A stretch of DNA of 64,000 nt from PWQG01 sp040882255 (lineage in GTDB: Bacteria; Pseudomonadota; Gammaproteobacteria; Pseudomonadales; Pseudohongiellaceae). The position numbers were made by a program, and so were the translations under genes. Shown here piece after piece: positions 8,866 to 16,749 of the stretch. The notes below the pieces were generated by a model that was not told the origin of the DNA, ran no database searches, and worked only from the letters and a program-made list of their open reading frames with translations. Every line of letters begins with the position of its first letter. Within the stretch, counting starts at the first letter, position 1. The DNA is taken from NCBI GenBank assembly GCA_040882255.1, contig JBBEBP010000016.1, positions 248,001-312,000 of the forward strand. Reading direction: 5' to 3'.

Positions 8866-10086
8866 ATGAAACCACTGCAATCCACAATGCTGACGCTGCT
8901 CAAGATCACCTCCCTGACAACCGCTGTCATGGCAGCCGCCCTGTCATCCACGGCCCATGCGCAGAGCATTCCCGACCTTGGCGAGGCCGGTGAGTTCTCC
9001 GTATTGGGCGGCTCTACAATCACCAATACCGGTTCCACCATCGTGACAGGCGAACTGGGTGTGAGTCCGGGCACCGCCATCACGGGTTTTCCTCCCGGTA
9101 TTGTCCGGGAAGGACAGATCCGTTCGAATGATGATGTTACGGCTCAGGCCGTTGCCGACCTGCTCGGTGCGTACAACGACCTGGCGGGTCAATCTGTGAC
9201 CACGGAGCAGGCTGCCGCCATGGGCATGGGCATGGTGCTCACCCCCGGGGTCTATCACTTCACCGACGCCGCCGACATCACCGGCTCGTTGGTGCTGGAC
9301 GCGCAGGGCGATGCCACTGCGGTCTTCGTCTTCCAGATCGAGGAGGCGCTGACCGTAGCAAACAATGCGGAAGTGACGCTGATCAACAGCGCCTCGGCCG
9401 GCAATGTATTCTGGCAGATCGGCACCTCCGCCACCCTGGGCACCAGCTCACGATTCCACGGCAGCATTCTCGCGGGAGCCGGCATCACGCTGAATACCGG
9501 CGCCGTATTGAATGGCCGGGCACTGGCGCAGACTGCCGTCACCCTGGACACCAACACAGTTACCATCAGCGGTGCCGCGACCGAAGACAGTCCCCCGGTT
9601 GGAGGCGATGAATCCAGCCCGCCCCCTGTGGCATCACTACCGGAACTGACGGCGCTGACCACGCTGACGGGGGGCTCGACCACCGCTGTCATTCGTGCAG
9701 GCAGCTCCACCGATGGCGGGGTGTCCTATGCGGTTGACTTCACCACGGACCAGGAAATCACGGTCACTGGTGAACTCTTTCCCGAGACGGCCCACCTCAA
9801 TCAGGCAGTGCACGTGTTCGTGGTGGTCAAGCACACATCAACGGACGGCGCACAGCAGTGGGTATTCAGAAATGAATCGGGAGCCTTCCTGAACTGGGAT
9901 CAGGACGTGAACACACTGGAGCCCGCCTACCGTTCAGCCAGCATGGGCGCCAGCGCAAGCGGAGATATCTTCACCGGTGTACTGGAAGCAGGCAGCTACG
10001 ACCTGCATATCGGTTATACGGCCGCTGATGATGTGATGATCTACAACGAGACGCCGATGCGGTTCACGGTCAGCGAAAAGCAGTGA
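8866..10086 (+). CDS. Secreted DUF3494 ice-binding protein with extra C-terminal domain
   Basis: A 406-residue secreted protein. A signal peptide spans residues 1-32 (cleavage likely after AHA). Residues 35-235 form the DUF3494 ice-binding beta-solenoid: LGEAGEFSVLGGSTITNTGSTIVTGELGVSPG, then LVLDAQGDATAVFVFQI, SAGNVFWQIGTSATLGTSS and FHGSILAGAGITLNTGAVLNGRAL. A Pro/Ser/Gly linker (about 236-252) leads to a C-terminal beta-rich domain of about 155 residues that I do not recognise. DUF3494 proteins bind ice and inhibit recrystallisation, so cold-habitat use is inferred. GAGG lies nine bases before the ATG. The 260 bases upstream (8606-8865) hold no convincing gene. Confidence 0.9.
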   Translation: MKPLQSTMLTLLKITSLTTAVMAAALSSTAHAQSIPDLGEAGEFSVLGGSTITNTGSTIVTGELGVSPGTAITGFPPGIVREGQIRSNDDVTAQAVADLLGAYNDLAGQSVTTEQAAAMGMGMVLTPGVYHFTDAADITGSLVLDAQGDATAVFVFQIEEALTVANNAEVTLINSASAGNVFWQIGTSATLGTSSRFHGSILAGAGITLNTGAVLNGRALAQTAVTLDTNTVTISGAATEDSPPVGGDESSPPPVASLPELTALTTLTGGSTTAVIRAGSSTDGGVSYAVDFTTDQEITVTGELFPETAHLNQAVHVFVVVKHTSTDGAQQWVFRNESGAFLNWDQDVNTLEPAYRSASMGASASGDIFTGVLEAGSYDLHIGYTAADDVMIYNETPMRFTVSEKQ

Positions 10087-10100
10087 TCCCGTAGGGACAT

Positions 10101-10124
10101 GTGACCTCCATTAATGGAGGTCAC
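10101..10124. repeat. Perfect 24-bp palindrome after the ice-binding gene
   Basis: GTGACCTCCATT is followed immediately by its exact reverse complement, giving a perfect 24-bp palindrome with no loop. It lies 14 bases after the stop codon and 4 bases before a strong terminator. It could be a protein-binding site, an RNA hairpin protecting the mRNA 3' end, or part of a compound terminator. Confidence 0.8.
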
Positions 10125-10128
10125 ACAA

Positions 10129-10154
10129 AAAAGGGCGCCCTGAGGCGCCCTTTT
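10129..10154. terminator. Bidirectional intrinsic terminator
   Basis: AAAAGGGCGCC (10129-10139) pairs perfectly with GGCGCCCTTTT (10144-10154) around a four-base loop. The A and T runs serve as U-tracts on both strands. It lies between the convergent ice-binding and TonB receptor genes and should terminate both. Confidence 0.92.
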
Positions 10155-10182
10155 CTGTTTCAGGATACTGTGCAGCTTGCGC

Positions 10183-13100
10183 TTACAGTTCCTGGGCGAT
10201 CTTCACATACCAGATCCGGCGACGCGGATCGTGCAGGAAGGTTTCCAGACCACCCAATGTACGGATAGCCGGCGGCTCATTGTCGAATGCGTTGATCAGG
10301 CCCAGTTCAAACGTGCTGGCGCGATCGCCCATCAGCTCGAACGTGGAGTACTGATAGTTGATGTCCCACTCGGTGTGCGAGGGGATGTCACGCATCGGAT
10401 TGGTGACACCCGTCCGGCCGAGCACGGCAGAGCTGACGCTACCGAACGGCTCACCGGAAGCCGGGTTACGCACGCCATCCGAGAAGCGGCCGCTGAGTGT
10501 CACGCGATGGTTGTCCATGCTCCAGCCCAGACGCGTGTTGGCACGCAGTCGCGGAGCCGGCGGCAGGAAGCCTGTCGCATTGTTGCGGTTGCCCGCGCCT
10601 TTGACAACGTCCGCATCCATGCTGGCCTGCGAGTTGAACTCATCCACATAGGTGCCGGTGACACTCATGTTGAATTCACCCATCGGGCCCTCAATGAACG
10701 GCAGATCCTCGGCCAGGAAGCGGTACGTCCAGGTCGTGTCAAAGCCTTTCCAGGTCATGGCTGCCGCATTCACCAGCGGAGTCACGATCTGGGACACGAT
10801 CTGGCTGTTCGCATCACGTTCGATATTCGGATCGGCCAGACCACTGCTCAACCAATCCTCAAGCGTGGCGTCGGGGTTATTGGCGTTCGCCCACTCCTGG
10901 AAGTTGTTGTAGTCGGCATCCAGCACGTCCTGTGGCAACAGGCGGACAATGCGATTGGTGAAGTCGAAATCCTTCCAGTCGAAGGAGAACGTCATGTCAC
11001 CCTGCATCATGTCCACGGTGAAACCCATGTTGATGATCTCGGCTTCTTCCGGCTCCAGCGTGGGTGTACCACCCAGTGAGCGCGCCATGAAGAAGGAGTC
11101 ACCCGTGAAGCGGTCCGTGGCATTGTTGATGCCGGTGGTCTGCGGGGCAAACAGCTGCTCCATGGACGGCGTGATGAACGCTTCGTTGTAGGAGGCACGC
11201 AGTGCCAGCCAGTCGCGCGCTTCCCAGCGCAGACCCAGCTTGGCCGTCGTGGAATCCAGATCGGATTCGGAATCGTCCTCGACCAGTTCATGACGGACAG
11301 CACCGCTGAACTCCATCACACCCAGATCGAAGCCACCGATCTCGGCATATTCCCAGAGCGGCACACTGACCTCACCGAAAGCGGCATAGACATCACGCTC
11401 GCTTTCCCAGCCCGGAGCACCGTTACCGATCCAGGCATCCTGGCTGGCGAAAACGGGACCACGCTGCTGGCGGAAGTTGATATTGCGCCACTGGCCGCCG
11501 ACCGCGCCATCGACCACGCGATCACCAATGGTGAACATCTCGCCGCTCATGACCAGGTCCACAATATTGAACTTCGTGGTGTCCTTGTCGAGGTCGATCA
11601 TCTGGATCTGGTCAATGACCTCCAGCGGGTTGCTGGCGTTCGGGTCGGTCTGCAGTTCGCCGCTACCTTCCACGGAGCCGTCGCAGACACCTTCCACACA
11701 AGTGTAGTTCATGGTGGAGAACGGGTTGTACCAGGCAGTACGTGACCCCTCCGCACCATCGGCAGCCACCACCAGGTCACCCTGCAGGCCCGCAGACAGT
11801 GCACTCAGCCGCTCGCGGCGTTCCGGGCTTTCCGTAACAACACGGTCATGGGTGTAGGATGCGTAGCCACCCCAGGTCGTGTCCGGTACCTCGAAGTTCA
11901 ATTGACCGACCCAGCGGTATTTGTACGACTCGAAGTCACCATCACCGATACCGCTGCCGTCCGGACGGTTGCGGCTGGGCTGGTTGTTCGGGTACATGGA
12001 CGGACGCCAGCCGGCCAGCCGCACATCCTCATTGAACGCAATGCCGCCGTCGGGGTCGCTGTCCATGGAGGCGAACTGGTTCTGCGCCAGTACCACATTA
12101 CCATCGCCATCGCGGGCTGGAATGTAGCGGCCCAGGTCATCCGTCATCAGATTGCCCTGACCGTCACGACGGGGCTGGGCATACAGCAGCTCACCATCGG
12201 CATTCTGTGCCCGGAACGGGTTGCCCGGATTCTCACCCGGTACCGTCGGCAACTCGGATACTCGTCCGCCAGGGTTCTGCGGAGAACCTCGGCCGGCAAC
12301 CGTCTGGCTGCCCAGCAATACTTCAGATTCGAAGCTCAGGTAATCGCTGAAGTCGTGATCGAAGAAAAACGCGCCAGTGAACTGCTCGGACGGGGCGATA
12401 TAATCAAAGTTGGCACCGAACTCCATGGCACACTGTACACCGAAGATGTTGATACCCTGCTGGTACCCACCGACTTCGGTCTTGGACGGATCGTCTCCGT
12501 TGTTCAGGCCACAGCCGGGATCGATCTGTGTGCTCTGACCGATCACGTTGCCATCCGCATCGCGGGTGGGCACCGTCGCGGTGCCCGGGCTTGCCGTGGT
12601 GGAGAAAGACGGGGCCCCCAGTGCAAATTCGGGACGGTCCATGAACTTCATCTGGGCACGATCGCGATACTCGAAGGCGCCAGCAAAACTGGTGGTGCCA
12701 TTGTCCACACCACCCATGACGGACCAGGTGGCCTCATTCCAGTCACCGTCCGTGACCGCGTTGTTGGACAGACGCACTTCCAGGCCTTCGAACTGGCGGC
12801 GCGGAATCACATTGACCACCCCACCGATCGCATCGGTACCGTAAATGGCACCACCGCCGTCGGTCAGCGTTTCAATACGCTGCACGGCGATTTGCGGATA
12901 CAGGTTGGACAGGTTCTGGGATGTGCTGCGGCGGCCATCGATGACGGTCAGCGTAGCGCCGGAACCCAGGCCACGCAGGTTGGCGCTCGGTGAAGCACCA
13001 CCCTGGGCCGTGGCGGCCAGGATGTTGGTGACGGAAGCGACACCGTAGTTGAACGTGGTGTTGCGGATCACTTCCCCGATGTTGGGCGTACCTTGCTCGG

Positions 13101-13287
13101 AGATGGACTCGGAATCGATGGTATCCACTGGCGATACGGTATCGAAGTTGTCGGTGCGGCTGATCAGAGAGCCGGTTACCACCACCTCTTCGATCCGCTC
13201 ATCCTGCTGCGCCATGACGGCGGCAGGTGCTGGCAATACAATGCTTGCCGTCAAACCCATCTGCAGGACAGATCGTTTGATCTTCAT
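10183..13287 (-). CDS. TonB-dependent outer-membrane receptor
   Basis: A 1034-residue outer-membrane receptor. A signal peptide (1-26) is followed by the TonB box region ERIEEVVVTGSLI. The plug domain spans about 45-170 and includes PSANLRGLGSGATLTVIDGRR and YGTDAIGGVVNVI. The remainder is a 22-strand barrel with repeated aromatic/charged strands, ending in RRRIWYVKIAQEL. The sequence is of the carbohydrate/peptide-receptor type common in Caulobacter-like and marine gammaproteobacteria rather than a clear siderophore receptor. The substrate is not readable. The start has a strong AAGGGGGGAG site, preceded by a hexamer repeat. No TonB gene is in the window. Confidence 0.93.
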   Translation of the reverse strand: MKIKRSVLQMGLTASIVLPAPAAVMAQQDERIEEVVVTGSLISRTDNFDTVSPVDTIDSESISEQGTPNIGEVIRNTTFNYGVASVTNILAATAQGGASPSANLRGLGSGATLTVIDGRRSTSQNLSNLYPQIAVQRIETLTDGGGAIYGTDAIGGVVNVIPRRQFEGLEVRLSNNAVTDGDWNEATWSVMGGVDNGTTSFAGAFEYRDRAQMKFMDRPEFALGAPSFSTTASPGTATVPTRDADGNVIGQSTQIDPGCGLNNGDDPSKTEVGGYQQGINIFGVQCAMEFGANFDYIAPSEQFTGAFFFDHDFSDYLSFESEVLLGSQTVAGRGSPQNPGGRVSELPTVPGENPGNPFRAQNADGELLYAQPRRDGQGNLMTDDLGRYIPARDGDGNVVLAQNQFASMDSDPDGGIAFNEDVRLAGWRPSMYPNNQPSRNRPDGSGIGDGDFESYKYRWVGQLNFEVPDTTWGGYASYTHDRVVTESPERRERLSALSAGLQGDLVVAADGAEGSRTAWYNPFSTMNYTCVEGVCDGSVEGSGELQTDPNASNPLEVIDQIQMIDLDKDTTKFNIVDLVMSGEMFTIGDRVVDGAVGGQWRNINFRQQRGPVFASQDAWIGNGAPGWESERDVYAAFGEVSVPLWEYAEIGGFDLGVMEFSGAVRHELVEDDSESDLDSTTAKLGLRWEARDWLALRASYNEAFITPSMEQLFAPQTTGINNATDRFTGDSFFMARSLGGTPTLEPEEAEIINMGFTVDMMQGDMTFSFDWKDFDFTNRIVRLLPQDVLDADYNNFQEWANANNPDATLEDWLSSGLADPNIERDANSQIVSQIVTPLVNAAAMTWKGFDTTWTYRFLAEDLPFIEGPMGEFNMSVTGTYVDEFNSQASMDADVVKGAGNRNNATGFLPPAPRLRANTRLGWSMDNHRVTLSGRFSDGVRNPASGEPFGSVSSAVLGRTGVTNPMRDIPSHTEWDINYQYSTFELMGDRASTFELGLINAFDNEPPAIRTLGGLETFLHDPRRRIWYVKIAQEL

Positions 13288-13302
13288 ACTCCCCCCTTAC
13301 TG

Positions 13303-13325
13303 CTACTTCTACTTCTACTTCTACT
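13303..13325 (-). repeat. Hexanucleotide tandem repeat upstream of TonB receptor
   Basis: CTACTT occurs three full times plus five bases (coding strand AGTAGA units), ending four bases before the Shine-Dalgarno region of the TonB receptor. Such repeats can change length by slippage. Here that would alter promoter or leader spacing, not the reading frame. Confidence 0.8.
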
Positions 13326-13639
13326 GCTTTTTGATGTAAGGCCGCATCCCACACACCGGCAGGCAGTGAGTACAACGGTACACCCCTCGTGGACGCAAGG
13401 TCCGATGACAAAAAAAATGTCCCGCTACACATGACCGTCGCAGCGCATGGAGCTGTAACAGGTCAGCATATCGGGACATATTCTTGTAATTTTGTGGCCG
13501 GCAGAATAAACCAGCGCGAATCCGGCGTCAATCACCTACTCCGACACTTCACTGTACCGGACGTACATGGTCAAACTCTGTTGCATTCGCTAGAATCGGG
13601 GCAATTCATTCAGCAGGATCAACAGGGGAGCATCAGGAC
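13326..13639. other. Intergenic region between TonB receptor and thiolase
   Basis: A 314-base divergent intergenic stretch. I see a possible plus-strand -10 (TAGAAT, 13591-13596) for the thiolase gene, without a good -35. There is also an 8-bp inverted repeat, ATGTCCCG 13417-13424 and CGGGACAT 13472-13479, 47 bases apart. No open frame here looks coding. The receptor promoter must lie here too, but I cannot place it. Confidence 0.5.
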
Positions 13640-14821
13640 ATGAAAGAAGCCGTCATCGTATCTACCGCCCGGACGCCGATCGGCAAGGCCTACCGCGGCG
13701 CATTCAACAATACCGAGGGCCCGACCCTGGGTGGCCACGTCGTGCGCACTGCGGTGGAACGCGCCGGAATTTCCGGAGAAGAGATCGAGGACGTCATCAT
13801 GGGCTGCGCCATGCAGCAGGGCACGACCGGCTACAATATCGGGCGCCTGACCGCCGTGGCGGCCGGCCTGCCCAATTCCGTGGCCGGCATGAGCATGGAC
13901 CGCCAGTGTGCCTCGGGCATGATGGCGATTGCCACCGCCGCCAAGCAGATCATGGCCGACGAGATGCCCGTGGTCATCGGCGGCGGACTGGAGTCGATCA
14001 GTCTGGTGCAGAACGAACATCGCAACAGCTTCCGCACGGAAGACTCCAACGTGGTGCGCCTTTCGGAGAATGCCTACATGCCGATGCTGCAGACAGCCGA
14101 GGTGGTGGCCAATCGCTATGGCATCACGCGGGAGCAGCAGGACGAATATGCGCTGCAGAGCCAGCAACGCACGGCGGCTGCCCAGGAGGCCGGCCGATTC
14201 AACGATGAACTGGCACCGATGAAATCCACGAAGATTGTCGTCGACAAGGAAACCCGGCAACAACACTACGAGGAAGTCGAACTCGGGAAGGACGAAGGCA
14301 ACCGCCCATCCACCAATGCGGAAGGCCTGGCCTCCCTGAAGCCGGTCATCGAGGGCGGTTACATCACGGCCGGCAATGCCAGTCAACTCTCGGACGGCGC
14401 CTCCGCCTCGGTGCTGATGGACAGCAAACTGGCCGAACAACGCGGCCTTGAACCACTGGGCGCGTATCGCGGCATGGCCGTGGCCGGCTGCGAACCGGAC
14501 GAAATGGGAATCGGCCCGGTCTTTGCCATCCCGAAACTGCTCAAGCGTTTCGGCCTGAAAATGGATGATATCGGTCTGTGGGAGCTGAACGAAGCCTTCG
14601 CTGTCCAGGTACTGTACTGCCGCGACAAACTGGGCATCCCGGACGAGTTACTGAACGTCAACGGCGGCGCCATTTCCATAGGCCACCCCTATGGTATGAG
14701 TGGTGCCCGCATGGTCGGACATGCACTGATCGAGGGCAAGCGCCGCGGCGCGAAATACGTTGTCTGCACCATGTGCGTGGGCGGTGGCATGGGCGCGGCG
14801 GGCCTGTTCGAGGTGTACTGA
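13640..14821 (+). CDS. Acetyl-CoA C-acyltransferase (thiolase)
   Basis: A 393-residue cytosolic thiolase that cleaves 3-ketoacyl-CoA with CoA, or condenses acyl-CoA units. The catalytic residues are in their standard contexts: nucleophile Cys90 in MDRQCASGMMA, His349 in SIGHPYGMSG and Cys379 in TMCVGGGMGAAG. The length is typical. GGGGAG lies ten bases before the ATG. It is not in an operon with other beta-oxidation genes, so it could serve degradation or biosynthesis. A second thiolase of different sequence lies at 33.4-34.6 kb. Confidence 0.93.
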   Translation: MKEAVIVSTARTPIGKAYRGAFNNTEGPTLGGHVVRTAVERAGISGEEIEDVIMGCAMQQGTTGYNIGRLTAVAAGLPNSVAGMSMDRQCASGMMAIATAAKQIMADEMPVVIGGGLESISLVQNEHRNSFRTEDSNVVRLSENAYMPMLQTAEVVANRYGITREQQDEYALQSQQRTAAAQEAGRFNDELAPMKSTKIVVDKETRQQHYEEVELGKDEGNRPSTNAEGLASLKPVIEGGYITAGNASQLSDGASASVLMDSKLAEQRGLEPLGAYRGMAVAGCEPDEMGIGPVFAIPKLLKRFGLKMDDIGLWELNEAFAVQVLYCRDKLGIPDELLNVNGGAISIGHPYGMSGARMVGHALIEGKRRGAKYVVCTMCVGGGMGAAGLFEVY

Positions 14822-14835
14822 GCGGCCGCCTGAAA

Positions 14836-14889
14836 CCCGCACCGGCACCGGCACCGGCACCGGCACAATAGAACCAGGGCCGGTGCGGG
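14836..14889. terminator. Inverted repeat enclosing a GCACCG hexamer array
   Basis: CCCGCACCGGC (14836-14846) and GCCGGTGCGGG (14879-14889) are exact inverted repeats between the convergent thiolase and VOC genes. The left arm is the first part of a tandem GCACCG array (14839-14866, 4.7 copies), so each unit could also pair with the right arm. There is no T-tract, so it is at best a weak or Rho-assisted terminator. Confidence 0.45.
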
Positions 14890-14917
14890 ACACCCGTTCA
14901 ACGTCCCGGGTCACCGG

Positions 14918-15349
14918 TCACTTTGCAAAAAGCTGACCGCTGATATCCCGGAACGCCTTGAACTCCAGTGCATTGCCGGAAGGGTCCAGGAAAAACAGCG
15001 TGGCCTGTTCTCCCGGCTGTCCCTCGAAACGCACCATCGGCTCGATCACGAACTCATCGATCACTTCCTGCAGCCGGTCGGCGAAAAACTCCCAGTCGTC
15101 CATCTCCAACACAACGCCGAAATGCGGCACAGGGACACCATGACCATCCACCGGATTGGCAATCCGTGGCACCTGCCCAGTCCTGCCGATAGCAGGATTC
15201 AGATGCACAACCAGTTGATGGCCAAACAGGTTGTAGTCGATCCAGTGCGTATCACTGCGTCCTTCGGGCAGACCCAGCCGTTCGCCGTAGAAGGCTCTTG
15301 CCTCCTCCAGATCCCGTACCTGGATGGCCAGATGAAATGGGGTCAACAT
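14918..15349 (-). CDS. VOC-family (glyoxalase/bleomycin resistance-like) protein
   Basis: A 143-residue single-domain vicinal oxygen chelate protein with the paired beta-alpha-beta-beta-beta fold: TPFHLAIQVRDLEEARAFYGERLGL at the N-terminus, then HFGVVLEMDDWEFFADRL and LFFLDPSGNALEFKAF. The likely metal ligands are His in FHLAI, His in PHFGV and Glu in ALEFKAF. ATG at 15349 is preceded by GAGGAA, which is better than the upstream in-frame start at 15382. The family includes glyoxalases and dioxygenases; the substrate is unknown. Confidence 0.85.
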   Translation of the reverse strand: MLTPFHLAIQVRDLEEARAFYGERLGLPEGRSDTHWIDYNLFGHQLVVHLNPAIGRTGQVPRIANPVDGHGVPVPHFGVVLEMDDWEFFADRLQEVIDEFVIEPMVRFEGQPGEQATLFFLDPSGNALEFKAFRDISGQLFAK

Positions 15350-15522
15350 GCGGGTTTCCTCTGCGTTGTCGGATACCGGCATTGTAGCTCATATGACACC
15401 CGCCCGACATGAGTGCAATGACGCCGATTTTGCCCCAATCTGGCGCACACGACACCCGTCAACGCCTCCCGGGCTGCGCGGAATACGCTGCATGAATCCC
15501 GTAAGACATTGTTTTATCGAAC

Positions 15523-15537
15523 TGGCACAAAGTTGGC
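15523..15537 (+). promoter_or_regulatory. Candidate sigma-54 promoter
   Basis: TGGCACAAAGTTGGC matches the sigma-54 -24/-12 consensus, with both invariant dinucleotides (GG at 15524-15525, GC at 15536-15537) at the required ten-base spacing. No gene lies directly downstream before a terminator, which suggests a short RNA. No enhancer-binding protein gene is nearby. Confidence 0.45.
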
Positions 15538-15548
15538 CCGCATATTGA

Positions 15549-15654
15549 ATGGTCCCGGGTGCAGTAACTCTTCTTATTCGGGACAGATTGCTATCTCCCT
15601 CCCGTTTGCAGCGGCCTGCATTCCACCACTCCCCGGAATGCAGGCCCTTTTTTT
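15549..15654 (+). ncRNA. Candidate small RNA (or leader) ending at an intrinsic terminator
   Basis: The region from the expected sigma-54 start (about 15549) to the terminator T-run is about 106 bases and contains no credible open frame. A 5' stem pairs GTCCCG (15552-15557) with CGGGAC (15579-15584). A pyrimidine-rich single-stranded stretch containing CTCCCTCCCG follows, complementary in kind to Shine-Dalgarno sequences. A strong terminator ends it. This is the general layout of trans-acting regulatory RNAs. It could instead be a prematurely terminated leader of the nuclease gene that starts at 15718. Confidence 0.4.
15613..15654 (+). terminator. Strong intrinsic terminator
   Basis: GGCCTGCATTCC (15613-15624) pairs perfectly with GGAATGCAGGCC (15635-15646), followed after one C by seven T. 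Twelve perfect pairs with a ten-base loop make this an effective rho-independent terminator on the plus strand. No plus-strand protein gene precedes it, since the neighbouring VOC gene reads leftward. Confidence 0.92.
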
Positions 15655-15717
15655 GCCGCTCCGGAACAAAATGGGTACAGTGGTGACGTCATCCATTTCC
15701 TGGCAACGCACACACTC

Positions 15718-16749
15718 ATGAATCACATACCTGTTATCCGTCGCCTCACGCGGGCTGCTCTGCTGCCTGTCTTCTCCGCAGCGATACTGCTGTCCAGCGC
15801 ATCGGCCATTGCCTGGGATGCCACGGGGCATCGCGTCAGCGCCGGGCTGGCCTGGGATCGCCTGTCTGAGACGCAGCGTGAACAACTGCTTACCCTGCTA
15901 TCAGCACACCCCCGGTTCGATGAGGATTTCAGGGGCGCCATGCCGGCTCCGGTACGACAGGCCAGCACCGCCGAACAGCAGCGCTGGCTGTTCGGTCAGG
16001 CTGCGGTCTGGCCCGATGTGGCACGCGGTCTTCCCGACAGTATTGTCGATCGCTACAACCGCCCCGACTGGCACTGGATCGACGGTGCCCTGGTCCGGGG
16101 CCAGGCACAGCGGCAGGGCAATATCTATCTGGGCGTGGCCCGACGACCCGATATCACTGGCGCCGATGCGCGAGCCGCAGACAATGTGCTGGGCGCACTT
16201 GAGCGCGCCTGGCGTGAGCTGCAGGCAACGGACACGCCCGAGACGGAGCGCGCCCTGGCGCTGAGCTGGTTTCTGCATCTGACAGCGGATCTGCATCAGC
16301 CGCTCCACAGCGGCGCCCTGTTCGCTCCCGGCCCGCTGCAGGACGGTGACCGTGGCGGAAACAGCATCCGGGTAGCGCAGGGACATGAGGGGAACAACCT
16401 GCATGCGCTGTGGGACCGGGCGCTTCACAGCCCGGAACCGGAAGGTCGTCTGCAGCGTCTGCGGCGGCAACGGGAAACCATGGCGCCCGATATCGACACC
16501 ACCTGGGCACCGACCCGTTGGCTGGCGGAGAGCCGCGACTTGCTGCATGAACAGGTGTATCCGCCGGCACTGCGGACCACGATCGAGCAGCGCATCAGCC
16601 GCGACCAGAACGTGCCGGTATTCGATCCGTCCGTCGGATACCTCACCACCATGCAGCGTACCGCACGGCAGCAGGTGATACGGGCAGCCGAGCGCATGGC
16701 GGCCGCACTGGCCGATCTGGAGACAGGACAGGGAATCCCGGAACGATGA
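15718..16749 (+). CDS. Secreted S1/P1-type nuclease
   Basis: A 343-residue exported zinc nuclease. The signal peptide ends near residue 32. The mature protein starts at Trp33 (WDATGHRVSA), and the N-terminal tryptophan is itself a zinc ligand in this family. Other ligands are visible in order: WPD, WHWID, HLTADLHQPLH, GDRGGNS and NLHALWD. S1/P1 nucleases degrade single-stranded nucleic acids to 5'-mononucleotides, probably for phosphate or nucleotide scavenging in the periplasm or outside the cell. The last four bases (ATGA) overlap the start of the threonine aldolase gene, so the two are translationally coupled. Confidence 0.92.
   Translation: MNHIPVIRRLTRAALLPVFSAAILLSSASAIAWDATGHRVSAGLAWDRLSETQREQLLTLLSAHPRFDEDFRGAMPAPVRQASTAEQQRWLFGQAAVWPDVARGLPDSIVDRYNRPDWHWIDGALVRGQAQRQGNIYLGVARRPDITGADARAADNVLGALERAWRELQATDTPETERALALSWFLHLTADLHQPLHSGALFAPGPLQDGDRGGNSIRVAQGHEGNNLHALWDRALHSPEPEGRLQRLRRQRETMAPDIDTTWAPTRWLAESRDLLHEQVYPPALRTTIEQRISRDQNVPVFDPSVGYLTTMQRTARQQVIRAAERMAAALADLETGQGIPER

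Noticed and set aside
8718..8993. Short plus-strand frame upstream of and overlapping the ice-binding gene, preceded by AGAGGGG
   Set aside because: The ribosome-site-like sequence is good, but the product has no protein-like pattern and its second half is the shadow frame of the ice-binding signal peptide. A regulatory upstream frame cannot be excluded.
11848..12993. Open frame of 381 codons on the plus strand
   Set aside because: Antisense to the TonB receptor, with no motif and no start signal.
13417..13479. Inverted repeat ATGTCCCG/CGGGACAT between TonB receptor and thiolase
   Set aside because: Only eight base pairs with a 47-base loop; expected by chance in a region of this size.
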